A stretch of DNA of 64,000 nt from Streptomyces sp. NBC_00576. Lineage in GTDB: Bacteria; Actinomycetota; Actinomycetes; Streptomycetales; Streptomycetaceae. The notes under the pieces are model-generated. The model saw only the letters and a list, made by a program, of their open reading frames with translations. It did no database searches and had not been told where the DNA came from. The number at the start of each line of letters is the position of its first letter. Positions within the stretch are counted from its first letter, which is position 1. Below, piece by piece: positions 9,292 to 17,731 of the stretch. A program made the position numbers and the translations under genes. The stretch is from contig NZ_CP107780.1 of the NCBI RefSeq assembly GCF_036345175.1, forward strand, positions 10,855,010-10,919,009, in the 5' to 3' direction.

Positions 9292-9918
9292 TCAGCGGCT
9301 TGGTGCCGGGTTGGCGCCGGTCCAGTACAGGGCGGTGTCGATGTCGCGTGCGGTCCAGCCGTCGGCTCGTGTTGCGCCGTGGTGGAGGAGGTCGTCGAGG
9401 AGTTGGAGGTAGCGGCCGTAGCGTCCCGGTGTGGGGGTGAGGGGGAGGCCGAGAGTGTCGAGGGCGTGTTGGACGCGGCTGTCGTAGACGGCCATCCGCT
9501 GTGGTGCTGCTGCGGTGAGGATGGCTGAGGCGAGGGCGTCGCCGGTGCGGAAGCCGGGCAGTTCCCAGATGATGCCGCGCCCTGTGCGGGCGGCCTCGCC
9601 GCGCGGGAGAGTGGTGTCGCGGACGGCGGTGACGGCCCGCTCGGTGACCGCTCGCACGTGGATATTGGGCAGGGACATCAGTTCTGTCACCCACCGGGTC
9701 TGTGCGGAGAGCCGTTTCCAGACCACCAGGGCTGCGATGTCCGTCTTGCCGAGGCTGCCTGCGTGCTCGGTTCGCTGTACGACGTCGTGGAAGACCTCGT
9801 CGTAGTGCGGTGAGACGGCGGCCAGGTAGCCGGTTCGGGCGGGGATCAGGGCGTCCCACACCCGGCCGCAGAGGGCAGCGAACTCCTCGCCGGCCGGTGT
9901 GTCCGTGGTCTTCTTCAT
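9292..9918 (-). CDS. Tn7-like accessory protein of unknown function (possible HhH-type fold)
   Basis: A 208-residue soluble protein beginning MKKTTDTPAGEEFAALCGRV. It starts 7 bp after the TnsC stop, so it is the last gene of the transposition operon. The C-terminal half, LPGFRTGDALASAILTAA followed by MAVYDSRVQHALDTLGL, is laid out like the hairpin and Asp-containing helix of HhH-GPD proteins (LPGxGxxxA ... VxDxRVxxxL). That suggests a DNA-binding or glycosylase-like fold, but this is pattern reading only. No transmembrane segment or signal is seen. It could be a target-choice or regulatory factor of the transposon. Confidence 0.7.
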   Translation of the reverse strand: MKKTTDTPAGEEFAALCGRVWDALIPARTGYLAAVSPHYDEVFHDVVQRTEHAGSLGKTDIAALVVWKRLSAQTRWVTELMSLPNIHVRAVTERAVTAVRDTTLPRGEAARTGRGIIWELPGFRTGDALASAILTAAAPQRMAVYDSRVQHALDTLGLPLTPTPGRYGRYLQLLDDLLHHGATRADGWTARDIDTALYWTGANPAPSR

Positions 9919-9925
9919 GTCCGCA

Positions 9926-11017
9926 TCATGCCGTTGTGGGTGATTGGCGGGTGCGGGGGCGTCTGGCTTCTTCGGCGAGGTGGTCGAGCTGGATGGCGTC
10001 GAGTGTTTTCTTGGTGATGCGTTCGGTGCCGTCGCAGATGGCGGTGATGGCGGCTTGGCGGATGAGGCGGGCGAGGCTGCCGATGCGGCCGGCGGTGCGC
10101 TGGTGGAGGTAGGAGGCGTGGCGGGGGAGTGTGCCGGGTGGGTGCTGGTTCAGGTCGAGGGCGTTCTCCATGTCGGTGATGAGGTCGGTGAAGGGCCGGG
10201 TCTGGCCGTGGCGGGCGGGGAGGGGGCCGCAGGTGATGAGGCTGGCGCGGCCAGCGAGTTGGGCGCCGCGGACTCCGGCGAACAGCGGGGTTGAGGCGAC
10301 GTCGATGCCGGTGTAGACGAAGGTCGCTCTGATGCGTTCGGTGAGGTCTTTCAGCAGGTCGGCGGCTTCCGCGCCGGTGGTCGTGCGCGGGTTGAGGCGG
10401 TGGATCTCGTCGATGAGGACCAGGCGGACGCCGGCGGTGGTGTAGGTGTGGCAGACGGCGCTGGTGATCTGGGCCTGGGTCATGCGGGCGGTGACGGGGA
10501 TGCCGAGGTAGCGGGCGAATTCGGTGGCGAGGGTCTTGGCGGTGGCGCCGGGCGGCACCAACAGGTAGGCGACCGGTATTTGTTGGTGGGTGCGTCCGGG
10601 TGGTGCGGGGTGTTTGCGGGTGTGGGCGAGGTGGCAGGTACGGCCGACTTCGAGAAGGGCGGTCGTTTTCCCGGCTGCGGCGGGGCCGGTAACGATCAGT
10701 GAGGGCCGGGCGGTGGTCTGCTGGTGGCGGCCGAGCAGCATCAGGGTGCGGACCTGGGTGGCGAGGGTGCTGATGGCGGGGGTGCGGACGGTGACGAACG
10801 CGGAGTGGTAGGCGAGGCGTTCTTCCGTGCTGCGAGGGGCGTCGCCGGGCTGGGGCGGGGTGCGGGGCGGCGTGGTGGCGAAGTCCTCCCAGCCCTGCCA
10901 GGTGGTGATCGGCCACTCCGGTTCGTTGGCAGGGGCGTCCGGCCACGGGCCGTCGGCGCGTGTGCGGGCAGGCTTGCTTGCCGGGCTGTCGGTGGTGATG
11001 TGCGGGCGGGTGGTCAC
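9926..11017 (-). CDS. tnsC: TnsC/TniB-type AAA+ transposition regulator
   Basis: A 363-residue AAA+ ATPase. Walker A is TGPAAAGKTTAL, Walker B is VRLVLIDEIHRLN, and the arginine-rich C-terminal part has a helical sensor region (IGSLARLIRQAAITAI). In Tn7 and Tn5053 this protein couples the target selector (TniQ/TnsD) to the TnsB transposase and provides target immunity. The GTG start at 11017 overlaps the TnsB stop in a GTGA junction. The N-terminal 60 residues are Pro/Thr-rich, with WPITTWQGWEDFA as a likely contact segment for TnsB or TniQ. Confidence 0.88.
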   Translation of the reverse strand: MTTRPHITTDSPASKPARTRADGPWPDAPANEPEWPITTWQGWEDFATTPPRTPPQPGDAPRSTEERLAYHSAFVTVRTPAISTLATQVRTLMLLGRHQQTTARPSLIVTGPAAAGKTTALLEVGRTCHLAHTRKHPAPPGRTHQQIPVAYLLVPPGATAKTLATEFARYLGIPVTARMTQAQITSAVCHTYTTAGVRLVLIDEIHRLNPRTTTGAEAADLLKDLTERIRATFVYTGIDVASTPLFAGVRGAQLAGRASLITCGPLPARHGQTRPFTDLITDMENALDLNQHPPGTLPRHASYLHQRTAGRIGSLARLIRQAAITAICDGTERITKKTLDAIQLDHLAEEARRPRTRQSPTTA

Positions 11018-13146
11018 CAGTTGAGGGCTTCCTGGGCGGGGTCGTAGAGACCGAGGCCGGTGTAGGGGGCGGGGTCGGGGGCGTCGGCGGTGTCGTCGCC
11101 GGGTTCGTCCGCGCCGTCGGTCTGCTCTGCGTTGTCGGGGAGGTCGTCGAGGCTGTCGTCGTCCCAGCCGTCGGCCTGCTGCGGGTCCGGAGGGCGGGTG
11201 GCGGCCGTGGGCGGGGGTGTTTTCAGCGGTGCGGTGCGGGTGAGGAGGTGTTGCTCGCCGGGGGTGGCGGTGCGGGTGTGGGCGCGGCGCATGAGCTGGT
11301 CGAGGGTGTCGGCGAGGTCGGCCTCGTGGGTGTCGCGGTCGCCGTGGCGGGCGGTGACGGTTTTGATGTGCTGCCAGGTGGCGCTGTTGAACGGCTGGTG
11401 GATGTGGTCGCGGTGGATCCACGGGATCTCTGTCAGGTGTCCGTCGGGCAGGCGGATCCATACCTGGCGGGCGTCGTGGGGGTTGGTGTGGACTTCCCAT
11501 TTGCCGCCGCGCGCGGTGACCGGGGAGGGCTGGCCGCGGTAGGGGGCGAGGACATCGTGGTCGTAGGTGCGGTGGTCGACGCGGATGCCGCGTTCGGTGA
11601 TGGCCTGCCAGCGCACCGGCAGCAGTTCGAGGTAATCGCTGCCGCTCAGCGGGAGGGGTACGTGGCCGGCGACGGCGATGAGCGCGGCCCACATCTGGTT
11701 CGGGGTGAGGGCCTTCTTGGGCAGGGTGGGGTGGCGCAGGCCTTCGTGGGGGCGGTGGTGGTAGTGGATCAGCCATTCGTCCAGCAGGTCCTGGAGCTGG
11801 GCGACGCTGAAGCAGGCCTCGGTTTCGGCGTCCGGTCCGCGGCGGGTGACGTTGGAGCCGGTGTAGCCGGGCAGGTGCTGGCACAGGAGTGCGTTGATGG
11901 TGCCGAAGGTGCGCTCGACGATGCCTTTGGCGGCGGGGGCGTGGGGCGGGGTGGGCTGGACGCTGATGCCGAGGGTCTCGCAGGCGGCGCTGAACGCCGT
12001 GGACAGGTAGATCTTGCCCCGGTCCACGACGATCGTCTCGGGCACTATCACCGGCCGGGCGGCTGCGCCCTGAAGGCGTTCATCCAGGCCCATCAGCCGC
12101 TGTAGCTGGGGGAGTTGGGTGTGGGCGAGGCGCAGGGCGTCGGGCCAGGCGGGGCGGGCGGGGTGGGGGACGGCCATCTCGGCGAGCAGCAGGGCGGCGT
12201 CGACGGCCTTGGTGCCGCCGGGGCGCAGGACGGCGGCGAGGATGGCGCGGGTGGCGACGTCGACGGCGATCGTGAGTTCGGGCCGGCCGGTGGTGCCGTC
12301 GTCGAAGACGGCCAGGACGTCCAGCCGGGTGGTGTCGACCTGCACCTGCTCGCCCGGCCGCAGCGCCACGGTCGGGGTGAACGCCCGTCCGCCGGTGGGG
12401 GAGGGAAGGGTACGGGCGGGGCGGTGGGGGTGTTCGGCGGGATTGGCGAGTTGGTGGACGAGCCGGTAGAAGGTGGCCTGGGAGGGGGCGGGCACGGTGC
12501 CGCGGCCGTACCGGTCGGTAAGGATCTGCGTGACCAGGGGCATCAGGCCCTTGACGGTGCCCTTGGAACGGTCGCGCTGGCGGCGCAGCGCTTCCTCGAC
12601 GGCAGCGATGACGCGTTCGTCGGTGCGCCCGGTAGGCACGGGCCGACGGGTGGTGCGGTGGTCGACCAGCCCCCACAGTCCCTGCTTGCGGTAGGCCAGG
12701 CGCATGCGCTGCACCGTGGTCCGGGAGACAGGTCCGAAACCGATCGCGGTCAGCTCCGCCGCCTTGGCCTCCTCGCGCTGCGCGAGCGTGAATCGGTCGG
12801 GGTCGTACTCGGCCCGGGGCACCCCGCCGCTGTCCGCCATCCCGCCGGGCAGGCCGGTCTCCACCTCGCGGATGTGCCGCTGCCAGGCCAGCGCCTTGCG
12901 CCGCGCGTCCTCGGGCGCGGTTTCGAACAGACCCCACTGCGTCACGGCCTGGGGCATCTGGGCGCCCACGATGGTGAAGGACGGGTCGGCGAACAGGTGC
13001 CCGGCCACGACCGTCTCGTCTTCGCCCGTCTCACCGGCGAGGTAGACCTGCTGGCCCGCCACAGCGATGACCTGCCAGGTGCTCTCGCGGAAGCGGACGT
13101 GCGCTCCGACCTGCAGCACCGGCCGTCCGCCACGCCGCACGCTCAC
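11014..13146 (-). CDS. tnsB: TnsB/TniA-type DDE transposase (Mu C-terminal domain)
   Basis: A 710-residue transposase. An N-terminal SH3-like/HTH region (VGAHVRFRESTWQVIAV, then RKALAWQRHIREVE) precedes a retroviral-integrase catalytic core with D in VQVDTTRLDVLAVF, D in IVVDRGKIYLST and E in AAKGIVERTFGTIN, followed by a Mu-type C-terminal beta barrel (YLELLPVRWQAITERGIRVD). It cuts 3' transposon ends and joins them to target DNA. The GTG at 13146 is chosen because it forms a GTGA overlap with the TnsA stop and removes a low-complexity basic upstream frame. The acidic tail (DDDSLDDLPDNAE) ends 3 bp inside the TnsC start. All three catalytic acidic residues are present. Confidence 0.93.
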   Translation of the reverse strand: MSVRRGGRPVLQVGAHVRFRESTWQVIAVAGQQVYLAGETGEDETVVAGHLFADPSFTIVGAQMPQAVTQWGLFETAPEDARRKALAWQRHIREVETGLPGGMADSGGVPRAEYDPDRFTLAQREEAKAAELTAIGFGPVSRTTVQRMRLAYRKQGLWGLVDHRTTRRPVPTGRTDERVIAAVEEALRRQRDRSKGTVKGLMPLVTQILTDRYGRGTVPAPSQATFYRLVHQLANPAEHPHRPARTLPSPTGGRAFTPTVALRPGEQVQVDTTRLDVLAVFDDGTTGRPELTIAVDVATRAILAAVLRPGGTKAVDAALLLAEMAVPHPARPAWPDALRLAHTQLPQLQRLMGLDERLQGAAARPVIVPETIVVDRGKIYLSTAFSAACETLGISVQPTPPHAPAAKGIVERTFGTINALLCQHLPGYTGSNVTRRGPDAETEACFSVAQLQDLLDEWLIHYHHRPHEGLRHPTLPKKALTPNQMWAALIAVAGHVPLPLSGSDYLELLPVRWQAITERGIRVDHRTYDHDVLAPYRGQPSPVTARGGKWEVHTNPHDARQVWIRLPDGHLTEIPWIHRDHIHQPFNSATWQHIKTVTARHGDRDTHEADLADTLDQLMRRAHTRTATPGEQHLLTRTAPLKTPPPTAATRPPDPQQADGWDDDSLDDLPDNAEQTDGADEPGDDTADAPDPAPYTGLGLYDPAQEALNW

Positions 13147-14024
13147 CGTCCATCCCCGCTGCCCGGGCCGCCGCGGCCGTTCGCATCGTCGGCGCCGGTG
13201 CTGACGAGGACCCGCTCGTTCAGCGGTACGTCCAGGGGCGTAGTGAGGTGTTCGTGCCACAGGGCGTGGAAGACGGCGGGCAGGACTTCGATCGGGTCGC
13301 CCACCGCTTCGGCGCCCTCGATCAGCGGCCGCGGCTGGGCGAATGCCTCGCGTACGGCGGCCGCGAGAGGGGGACGGCCGGCGTTGCGGGGGTGGCGGTA
13401 GCCGGCCAGCCATTTCAGGTTCGCCGAAAGCGTCATCTCCAGCGGCTCGAGGCGCCGGTAGCTCCAGCCGGCCTGCACGCACGCCGCCTCCAGGACCGTC
13501 GCAGCCCGCTGCGCCCGCTCACCGCCGGCCTCCGGGTGGCTGGGGCAGTCGGCCAGCAGGGCGGTGCCGTCGCGCTGGCGGGCGAAGAGCTGCGGCACCC
13601 ACGAGCGGACCTGGCCGCGCGCGTCCCGCCACAGCAGACGGACCGGCCGCCCGGCCAGGCCGACCACATCGGGGTCGCGGTCCAGCATCATCAGCTGCGC
13701 CCGCATCGCGGCCGACCCGCACGCCACATGCCGGCCGGTCGTGGCCGACCACCACTGACCGGGCCCCCACCGCCGCCCCGGCACCACCGGGAACGCCGAC
13801 ACCGGCTCCAGCTCCTCGAAGGCCACCGCGAGAACCGCGTCCGCCCACCGCTGCTGCACCACCTGCCCGAGGGGGTCGACGAAGACCGCCTCCCACTCGG
13901 ATCCGGTATCCGTCTGCATGCGCTGTGAGCGGCCACCCGCTGCGGCCGTTGCGTCCTTGCTGCCCACGCGCCCAGTCAAGCCCGTCCTGCCGGTGCGGCG
14001 GGCGGCTTCACAGATTTTGATCAC
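13143..14024 (-). CDS. tnsA: TnsA-like transposase subunit with apparently lost nuclease residues
   Basis: Up to 293 residues; the ATG at 13919 (MQTDTGSEWEAVF) is an alternative start. The fold signature of actinobacterial TnsA-like proteins is clear: FEELEPVSAFPVVPGRR, WWSATTGRHVACGS, MLDRDPDVVGLAGRPVRLLW, then NLKWLAGYRHPR and the C-terminal PLIEGAEAVGD. Active relatives, as I remember them, carry GFESxxER after GRHV, PD in the VPD motif and VDVRP or VxVKP. Here these read CGSAAMR, VPQ (Q145) and ADCPS, so the acidic and lysine residues of the TnsA nuclease appear to be missing. TnsA normally cuts the 5' ends so that the element moves by cut-and-paste. A dead protein would favour replicative movement or act only structurally. 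Confidence 0.8.
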   Translation of the reverse strand: MIKICEAARRTGRTGLTGRVGSKDATAAAGGRSQRMQTDTGSEWEAVFVDPLGQVVQQRWADAVLAVAFEELEPVSAFPVVPGRRWGPGQWWSATTGRHVACGSAAMRAQLMMLDRDPDVVGLAGRPVRLLWRDARGQVRSWVPQLFARQRDGTALLADCPSHPEAGGERAQRAATVLEAACVQAGWSYRRLEPLEMTLSANLKWLAGYRHPRNAGRPPLAAAVREAFAQPRPLIEGAEAVGDPIEVLPAVFHALWHEHLTTPLDVPLNERVLVSTGADDANGRGGPGSGDGR

Positions 14025-14090
14025 GAGTGCTGGGCGATGAGGTACGCCCTGCGGATCACGGTCCGTACACGCTTCCCTGCCTCCTGACGC

Positions 14091-15440
14091 TTACTCACCG
14101 TTCCCTTCCTGGCCTCCCGTTGCGGTGGGCCGGGAGTGCTTCGGCCAGGACATCGGCCGGCAGGCGGGCCCAGCGTGCAAGATCCTCCAGGGCCATCCCG
14201 GCCGCGAGGGCTGCAACTGCTGCGCGGCGTCGGCGGTCTTGCCGTACTGGACACCGCGCAACTGGGTCAGCTGCTCTTCGGCGTCGTTGACCAGGCTGGT
14301 GATCAGTGCCCGTTGCTCGGCCGGCACCACAGAGCGCCACGTGGTGCCCGAGCCGGGCGCGCTGCGTTCCTTGGACAGGACGCGCAACTGTCCGGCCATG
14401 GTGGCGGGCTGGTGCTCCTGCCGCAGCCACCAGGGGTCGTTGCCGTAGCCGGGCGGCCCTCCCGCGCCGCGGCGGATACGGATGACGGCGCCCATCCACG
14501 AGGTCAGCGGGCCGCCGTAGTCGGTGGCGGCCAGCGGCCCCAGCCACCCCCGCCCGACCCGCTCGCCCAGTCGGCGGCAGAACGCCCCGTCGGCGGGCAG
14601 CGGCCGCGGCCGCCCGGCCCCGCTGTCCCTCCACACCAGCTGCGCCATGGCCGGGTCCAGCAGTGCGTCGGCGACGGCCACCACCTCGGGGAAGACGACC
14701 GCGTCCCGGCCCACGATCCGCCACCGCTCCAGTTCCGTCCCGGCGTTGCCGCCCGCGACCTGGTGCAGCCGCCGCGGCCAGATGGTCTCCCGCTCCCAGG
14801 TGAGGGCCTGCTCCCACCACAGGGCTACCACCGCATAAGCCAGAGCGAACACCCTCTCCGGCTCTACTCCAGCCCGTGCTGCCCGCCGCGCCACACCCGT
14901 CCACCGCCGCTGCGCCGCGGCCACCTCCGGCAGGCCGCGTACGTCCAAGTGCTCCAGGGGCTGGTCGGCGTCCGCGTCCAGGAGCCACCGTCCGTGCCGG
15001 ACGCACACCCGCTCCCAGCGCGGCACGTACCGCACCACCCGCACGGCCGTCCCCGTACGCCGGGCCGCGCACAGGCGGCAGCCGAAGGCGACCGGTCCGG
15101 CGACCGCGCCCCCGGTCCGCCACGCCGCCGCCGGCACCCCGTTCTTTCCGGCCGACAGCTTGGCGTCCTCCTGTCCCCAGGACGGCAACGCCCGCGCCAG
15201 GACGTCTTCCCCGACGCGGCACAGGCCTGCCAGGAGCTGCCGTCCGGGCGCGTTCAGCAGCACCTCGGCGTCGGCCCGCGCGCCCCCGCCGTCGTACGTG
15301 GGCGGGTAGTTGCGCCACTGCCAGCACGACCGCAACACCTTCGCTTCCATCCCGTAGCGGCTCGCGATGCGGCAGATCAGCGACGAGGTTGTCTCCCCCT
15401 GCAGGGGAGCTGTCCGCAGGAGGCCGGGATGTTGGGTCAC
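14091..15440 (-). CDS. tniQ: TniQ family target-selection protein, C-terminus probably frameshifted
   Basis: A 449-residue TniQ/TnsD-type protein. The N-terminus LLRTAPLQGETTSSLICRIA is the family start, and the zinc-finger part is FGCRLCAARRTG with VCVRHGRWLLDAD. TniQ proteins bind the chosen target and recruit TnsC. Near the end the frame changes character: after GVQYGKTADAAQQ it becomes Trp/Pro/Arg-rich. The neighbouring frame instead gives LAAGMALEDLARWARLPADV, a normal helical ending that closes at 14095. A 1-nt indel near 14230 is therefore likely, replacing about 40 native residues. Confidence 0.82.
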   Translation of the reverse strand: MTQHPGLLRTAPLQGETTSSLICRIASRYGMEAKVLRSCWQWRNYPPTYDGGGARADAEVLLNAPGRQLLAGLCRVGEDVLARALPSWGQEDAKLSAGKNGVPAAAWRTGGAVAGPVAFGCRLCAARRTGTAVRVVRYVPRWERVCVRHGRWLLDADADQPLEHLDVRGLPEVAAAQRRWTGVARRAARAGVEPERVFALAYAVVALWWEQALTWERETIWPRRLHQVAGGNAGTELERWRIVGRDAVVFPEVVAVADALLDPAMAQLVWRDSGAGRPRPLPADGAFCRRLGERVGRGWLGPLAATDYGGPLTSWMGAVIRIRRGAGGPPGYGNDPWWLRQEHQPATMAGQLRVLSKERSAPGSGTTWRSVVPAEQRALITSLVNDAEEQLTQLRGVQYGKTADAAQQLQPSRPGWPWRILHAGPACRPMSWPKHSRPTATGGQEGNGE

Positions 15441-15595
15441 TCCACCACGGTCTCGTGTTCGCCGATCCGGGCGGGCGTTTTCGCAGCAGCCGTCCGGTCC
15501 TCGGCCCGTCGTCTCATTACTTCCCCAGGCCGTGGGCCTCCCTCTCGGCTCGGACGTCGTTCAATGCCTCTCAATATTGGCCACCTGGCTCCACC

Positions 15596-15961
15596 CGCTT
15601 GAAGAGCGGCGCGTGACGTTTCGAACCCCGATTGCGTGGGTGGCGGTAGCCGGCAAGCCACTGCAGATTCGCCACCACCGCTGGAGGCGGCTCAAGCCGC
15701 CTGTGCGTCCAGCCCACGCGCGCGCATGCCGCCTCCAGGACCACCCGCGCCCGCTGCGGCCTGCCTTCACCGGCGCCAGCTGCTCGAACCTGACTGCGAC
15801 GGCGGCCTCAGCCCAGCGGCGCTGCACCGGCGTGCCGTCCACCCCGGCGAACTCGGCCTCCACCGCGCCCGGTTCCGGCACCCGGCAGGCGCGGCCCGCG
15901 ACGGCGGGCAAGCTGGCCTGCCCGCCGTCCTGGCTGCTGTCGATGATCACAAACTCCACAT
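15596..15961 (-). pseudogene. Second TnsA-like gene with internal deletion
   Basis: The minus strand upstream of tniQ begins like the intact TnsA-like gene (AVEAEFAGVDGTPVQRRWAE, AVAVRFEQLAPV matching QVVQQRWADAVLAVAFEELEPV). It then jumps, in a shifted frame, to RARVVLEAACARVGWTHRRL, VVANLQWLAGYRHPRNRG, which matches the part after the active site. The segment holding the nuclease residues is missing, and a frameshift separates the two halves. It is a decayed paralogue; it shows the island once held two TnsA-like genes, each next to a TniQ or TnsB gene. Confidence 0.65.
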
Positions 15962-16330
15962 AACGTCATACCTGTCCTGCCGTGCAGGCGAACCGGTAGG
16001 TAACCCCAACTGGGTTTATCCATAAGTCCGTTGGGGCGCACGCGGGTCAGGATGCCACCCGGATGTACCGGTGTCAGTGCGAACTCCTGCACTTTCCGGC
16101 TGCAGCGCCGCCTCTGCTTCGGCACCGGTGACGCGCGCCAGCAGACGCCCGCGCTAGCCCGGCAATCGCAGGGTGTCCCGTTCCGGGACTGTCACTCAAA
16201 TGGGTGATCGGAACGGCGCTGCCCGGAATAGTGCGACAGGCTGTCTGTCTGATCTTCGGTACTTCTGGCTACCTCCACTCCTAACATGGCATCAGGTTCA
16301 GGGGGCGAGTCTTGGGGAGGGACCGCGCGG
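15962..16330. other. Intergenic junction between transposition module and cargo, with a stem-loop
   Basis: No gene is seen. It should hold divergent promoters for the plus-strand cargo and the minus-strand transposition genes. CCCCAAC at 16004-16010 pairs with GTTGGGG at 16030-16036 around a 19-nt loop; this could be an operator or a short terminator. A GGGAGGG ribosome site for the helicase lies at 16314-16320. Confidence 0.4.
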
Positions 16331-17731
16331 ATGAAGGTTCTCAGACCGACGCAGCCGACGAGCGAGCAGCTCACGGTGATCAACAACCACAAGCCGGGAG
16401 TCTTCGTCGTGCGGGGCGCCGCCGGCAGCGGCAAGACCACCACGGCCCTGTACCGGCTGAAGTTCACCGTCGGCTTCTGGCAGCGACGACGCCGCGACGG
16501 CTTCATCGAGGGCCCCGTCCGGGTCCTGGTCCTCACCTACAACAAGACTTTGCGCGGCTACATTGAGGAACTCACCCAGGAACAGATCAAAGGAAACGAC
16601 GTCGAGCTGACGATCTCCACCTTCGCCAAGTGGGCCACCGACCGCGTGCCCTACGAGCGGATCCTCCGGGAGCCCGAGCGCAACGGGAAACTGAACGACC
16701 TGGCTGCGCCCCTGCCGCTGTCCAACGACTTCGTGCGCTCCGAAGTGGACTACTTCCTGGGCCGCTTCATGCCGGACCGCCTGGCCGAGTATGTCGAGTG
16801 CGAGCGTCAGGGCCGTGGCCGTTCCCCGCGCATGCCGACCTCGATGCGCCGTCGGCTGCTGGACGAGGTGATCGTTCCGTTCCAGGAATGGAAGAAGGAG
16901 CAGCAGGCCTGGGACTGGGCTGACCTGGCGAACGCCATGGCCGCCAAGCGCGCCGACGACCCGTACCACGTGATCGTCGTCGACGAGGCCCAGGACTTCT
17001 CCGCAAACCAGGTCCGTGCCGTCCTCAACCATGTCACCGACGAGCACACGCTCACCTTCGTCCTCGATGCCGCTCAGCGCATCTACCCCCAGCGATTCAC
17101 CTGGGCCGAGGTCGGCCTGAGCGTGGGGTCGCACAACAGCAAGCTGCTGTCGAAGAACTTCCGCAACACCCGGCAGATCGCCGCCTTCGCGGCCCCGCTG
17201 CTGCGCGACGTGGAGACCACGGACGACGCTGCGATCCCGGATCTGTCCTCGTGCGAGGGGGACGGCGACAAGCCCCTGCTGGTCCAGGGCACCTTCACCC
17301 AGCAGATGGACCATGTTGTGCAGTTCCTCAACGACCTCGGCCCGGACAACGACGAGTCCGTTGCCATCCTGCACGCAAAGGGCGGCGGCTGGTTCAGTTA
17401 CGTCGAGACCCGCCTGACCGCCGCTGGCCTCGCCTGGGTCGAGCTCACGCGTAACGGGGAATGGCCCACCGGCCCGGTGAACGTGGCGCTGTCGACCATG
17501 CACTCCGCTAAGGGCCTGGAGTTCGACCATGTGATCATCGTCGGACTCAACAGCGAAGTCATGCCGCACGCTACGGAGCCCGGTGACAGCGAACGAGACG
17601 CCCACCTGCGCCTGTTGGCCATGTCCGCCGGACGTGCCCGTAAGACGCTGACCATCACCTACAAGCCCACCGAGGCCAGCGACCTCATCGCCTGCATGGA
17701 CCCGGACACCTACGAGGTGAAGACCGTATGA
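16331..17731 (+). CDS. UvrD/Rep-type SF1 helicase, first gene of cargo trio
   Basis: A 466-residue superfamily 1 helicase. Motif I is VVRGAAGSGKTTTAL, motif II is HVIVVDEAQDFS, motif III is LDAAQRIY, motif IV is SKNFRNTRQIA, and motif V/VI is LSTMHSAKGLEFDHVII with SAGRARKTL. It is shorter than UvrD because the 1B/2B insertions are small. These proteins unwind or translocate on DNA using ATP. The ATG at 16331 is preferred over an upstream GTG at 16286 because of the strong ribosome site. The stop overlaps the start of the DarT-like gene (ATGA), so helicase and toxin are co-translated. Confidence 0.88.
   Translation: MKVLRPTQPTSEQLTVINNHKPGVFVVRGAAGSGKTTTALYRLKFTVGFWQRRRRDGFIEGPVRVLVLTYNKTLRGYIEELTQEQIKGNDVELTISTFAKWATDRVPYERILREPERNGKLNDLAAPLPLSNDFVRSEVDYFLGRFMPDRLAEYVECERQGRGRSPRMPTSMRRRLLDEVIVPFQEWKKEQQAWDWADLANAMAAKRADDPYHVIVVDEAQDFSANQVRAVLNHVTDEHTLTFVLDAAQRIYPQRFTWAEVGLSVGSHNSKLLSKNFRNTRQIAAFAAPLLRDVETTDDAAIPDLSSCEGDGDKPLLVQGTFTQQMDHVVQFLNDLGPDNDESVAILHAKGGGWFSYVETRLTAAGLAWVELTRNGEWPTGPVNVALSTMHSAKGLEFDHVIIVGLNSEVMPHATEPGDSERDAHLRLLAMSAGRARKTLTITYKPTEASDLIACMDPDTYEVKTV

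Noticed and set aside
12115..15602. Several long plus-strand frames across tnsB, tnsA and tniQ
   Set aside because: All are antisense or third-position shadows; catalytic motifs lie on the minus strand.
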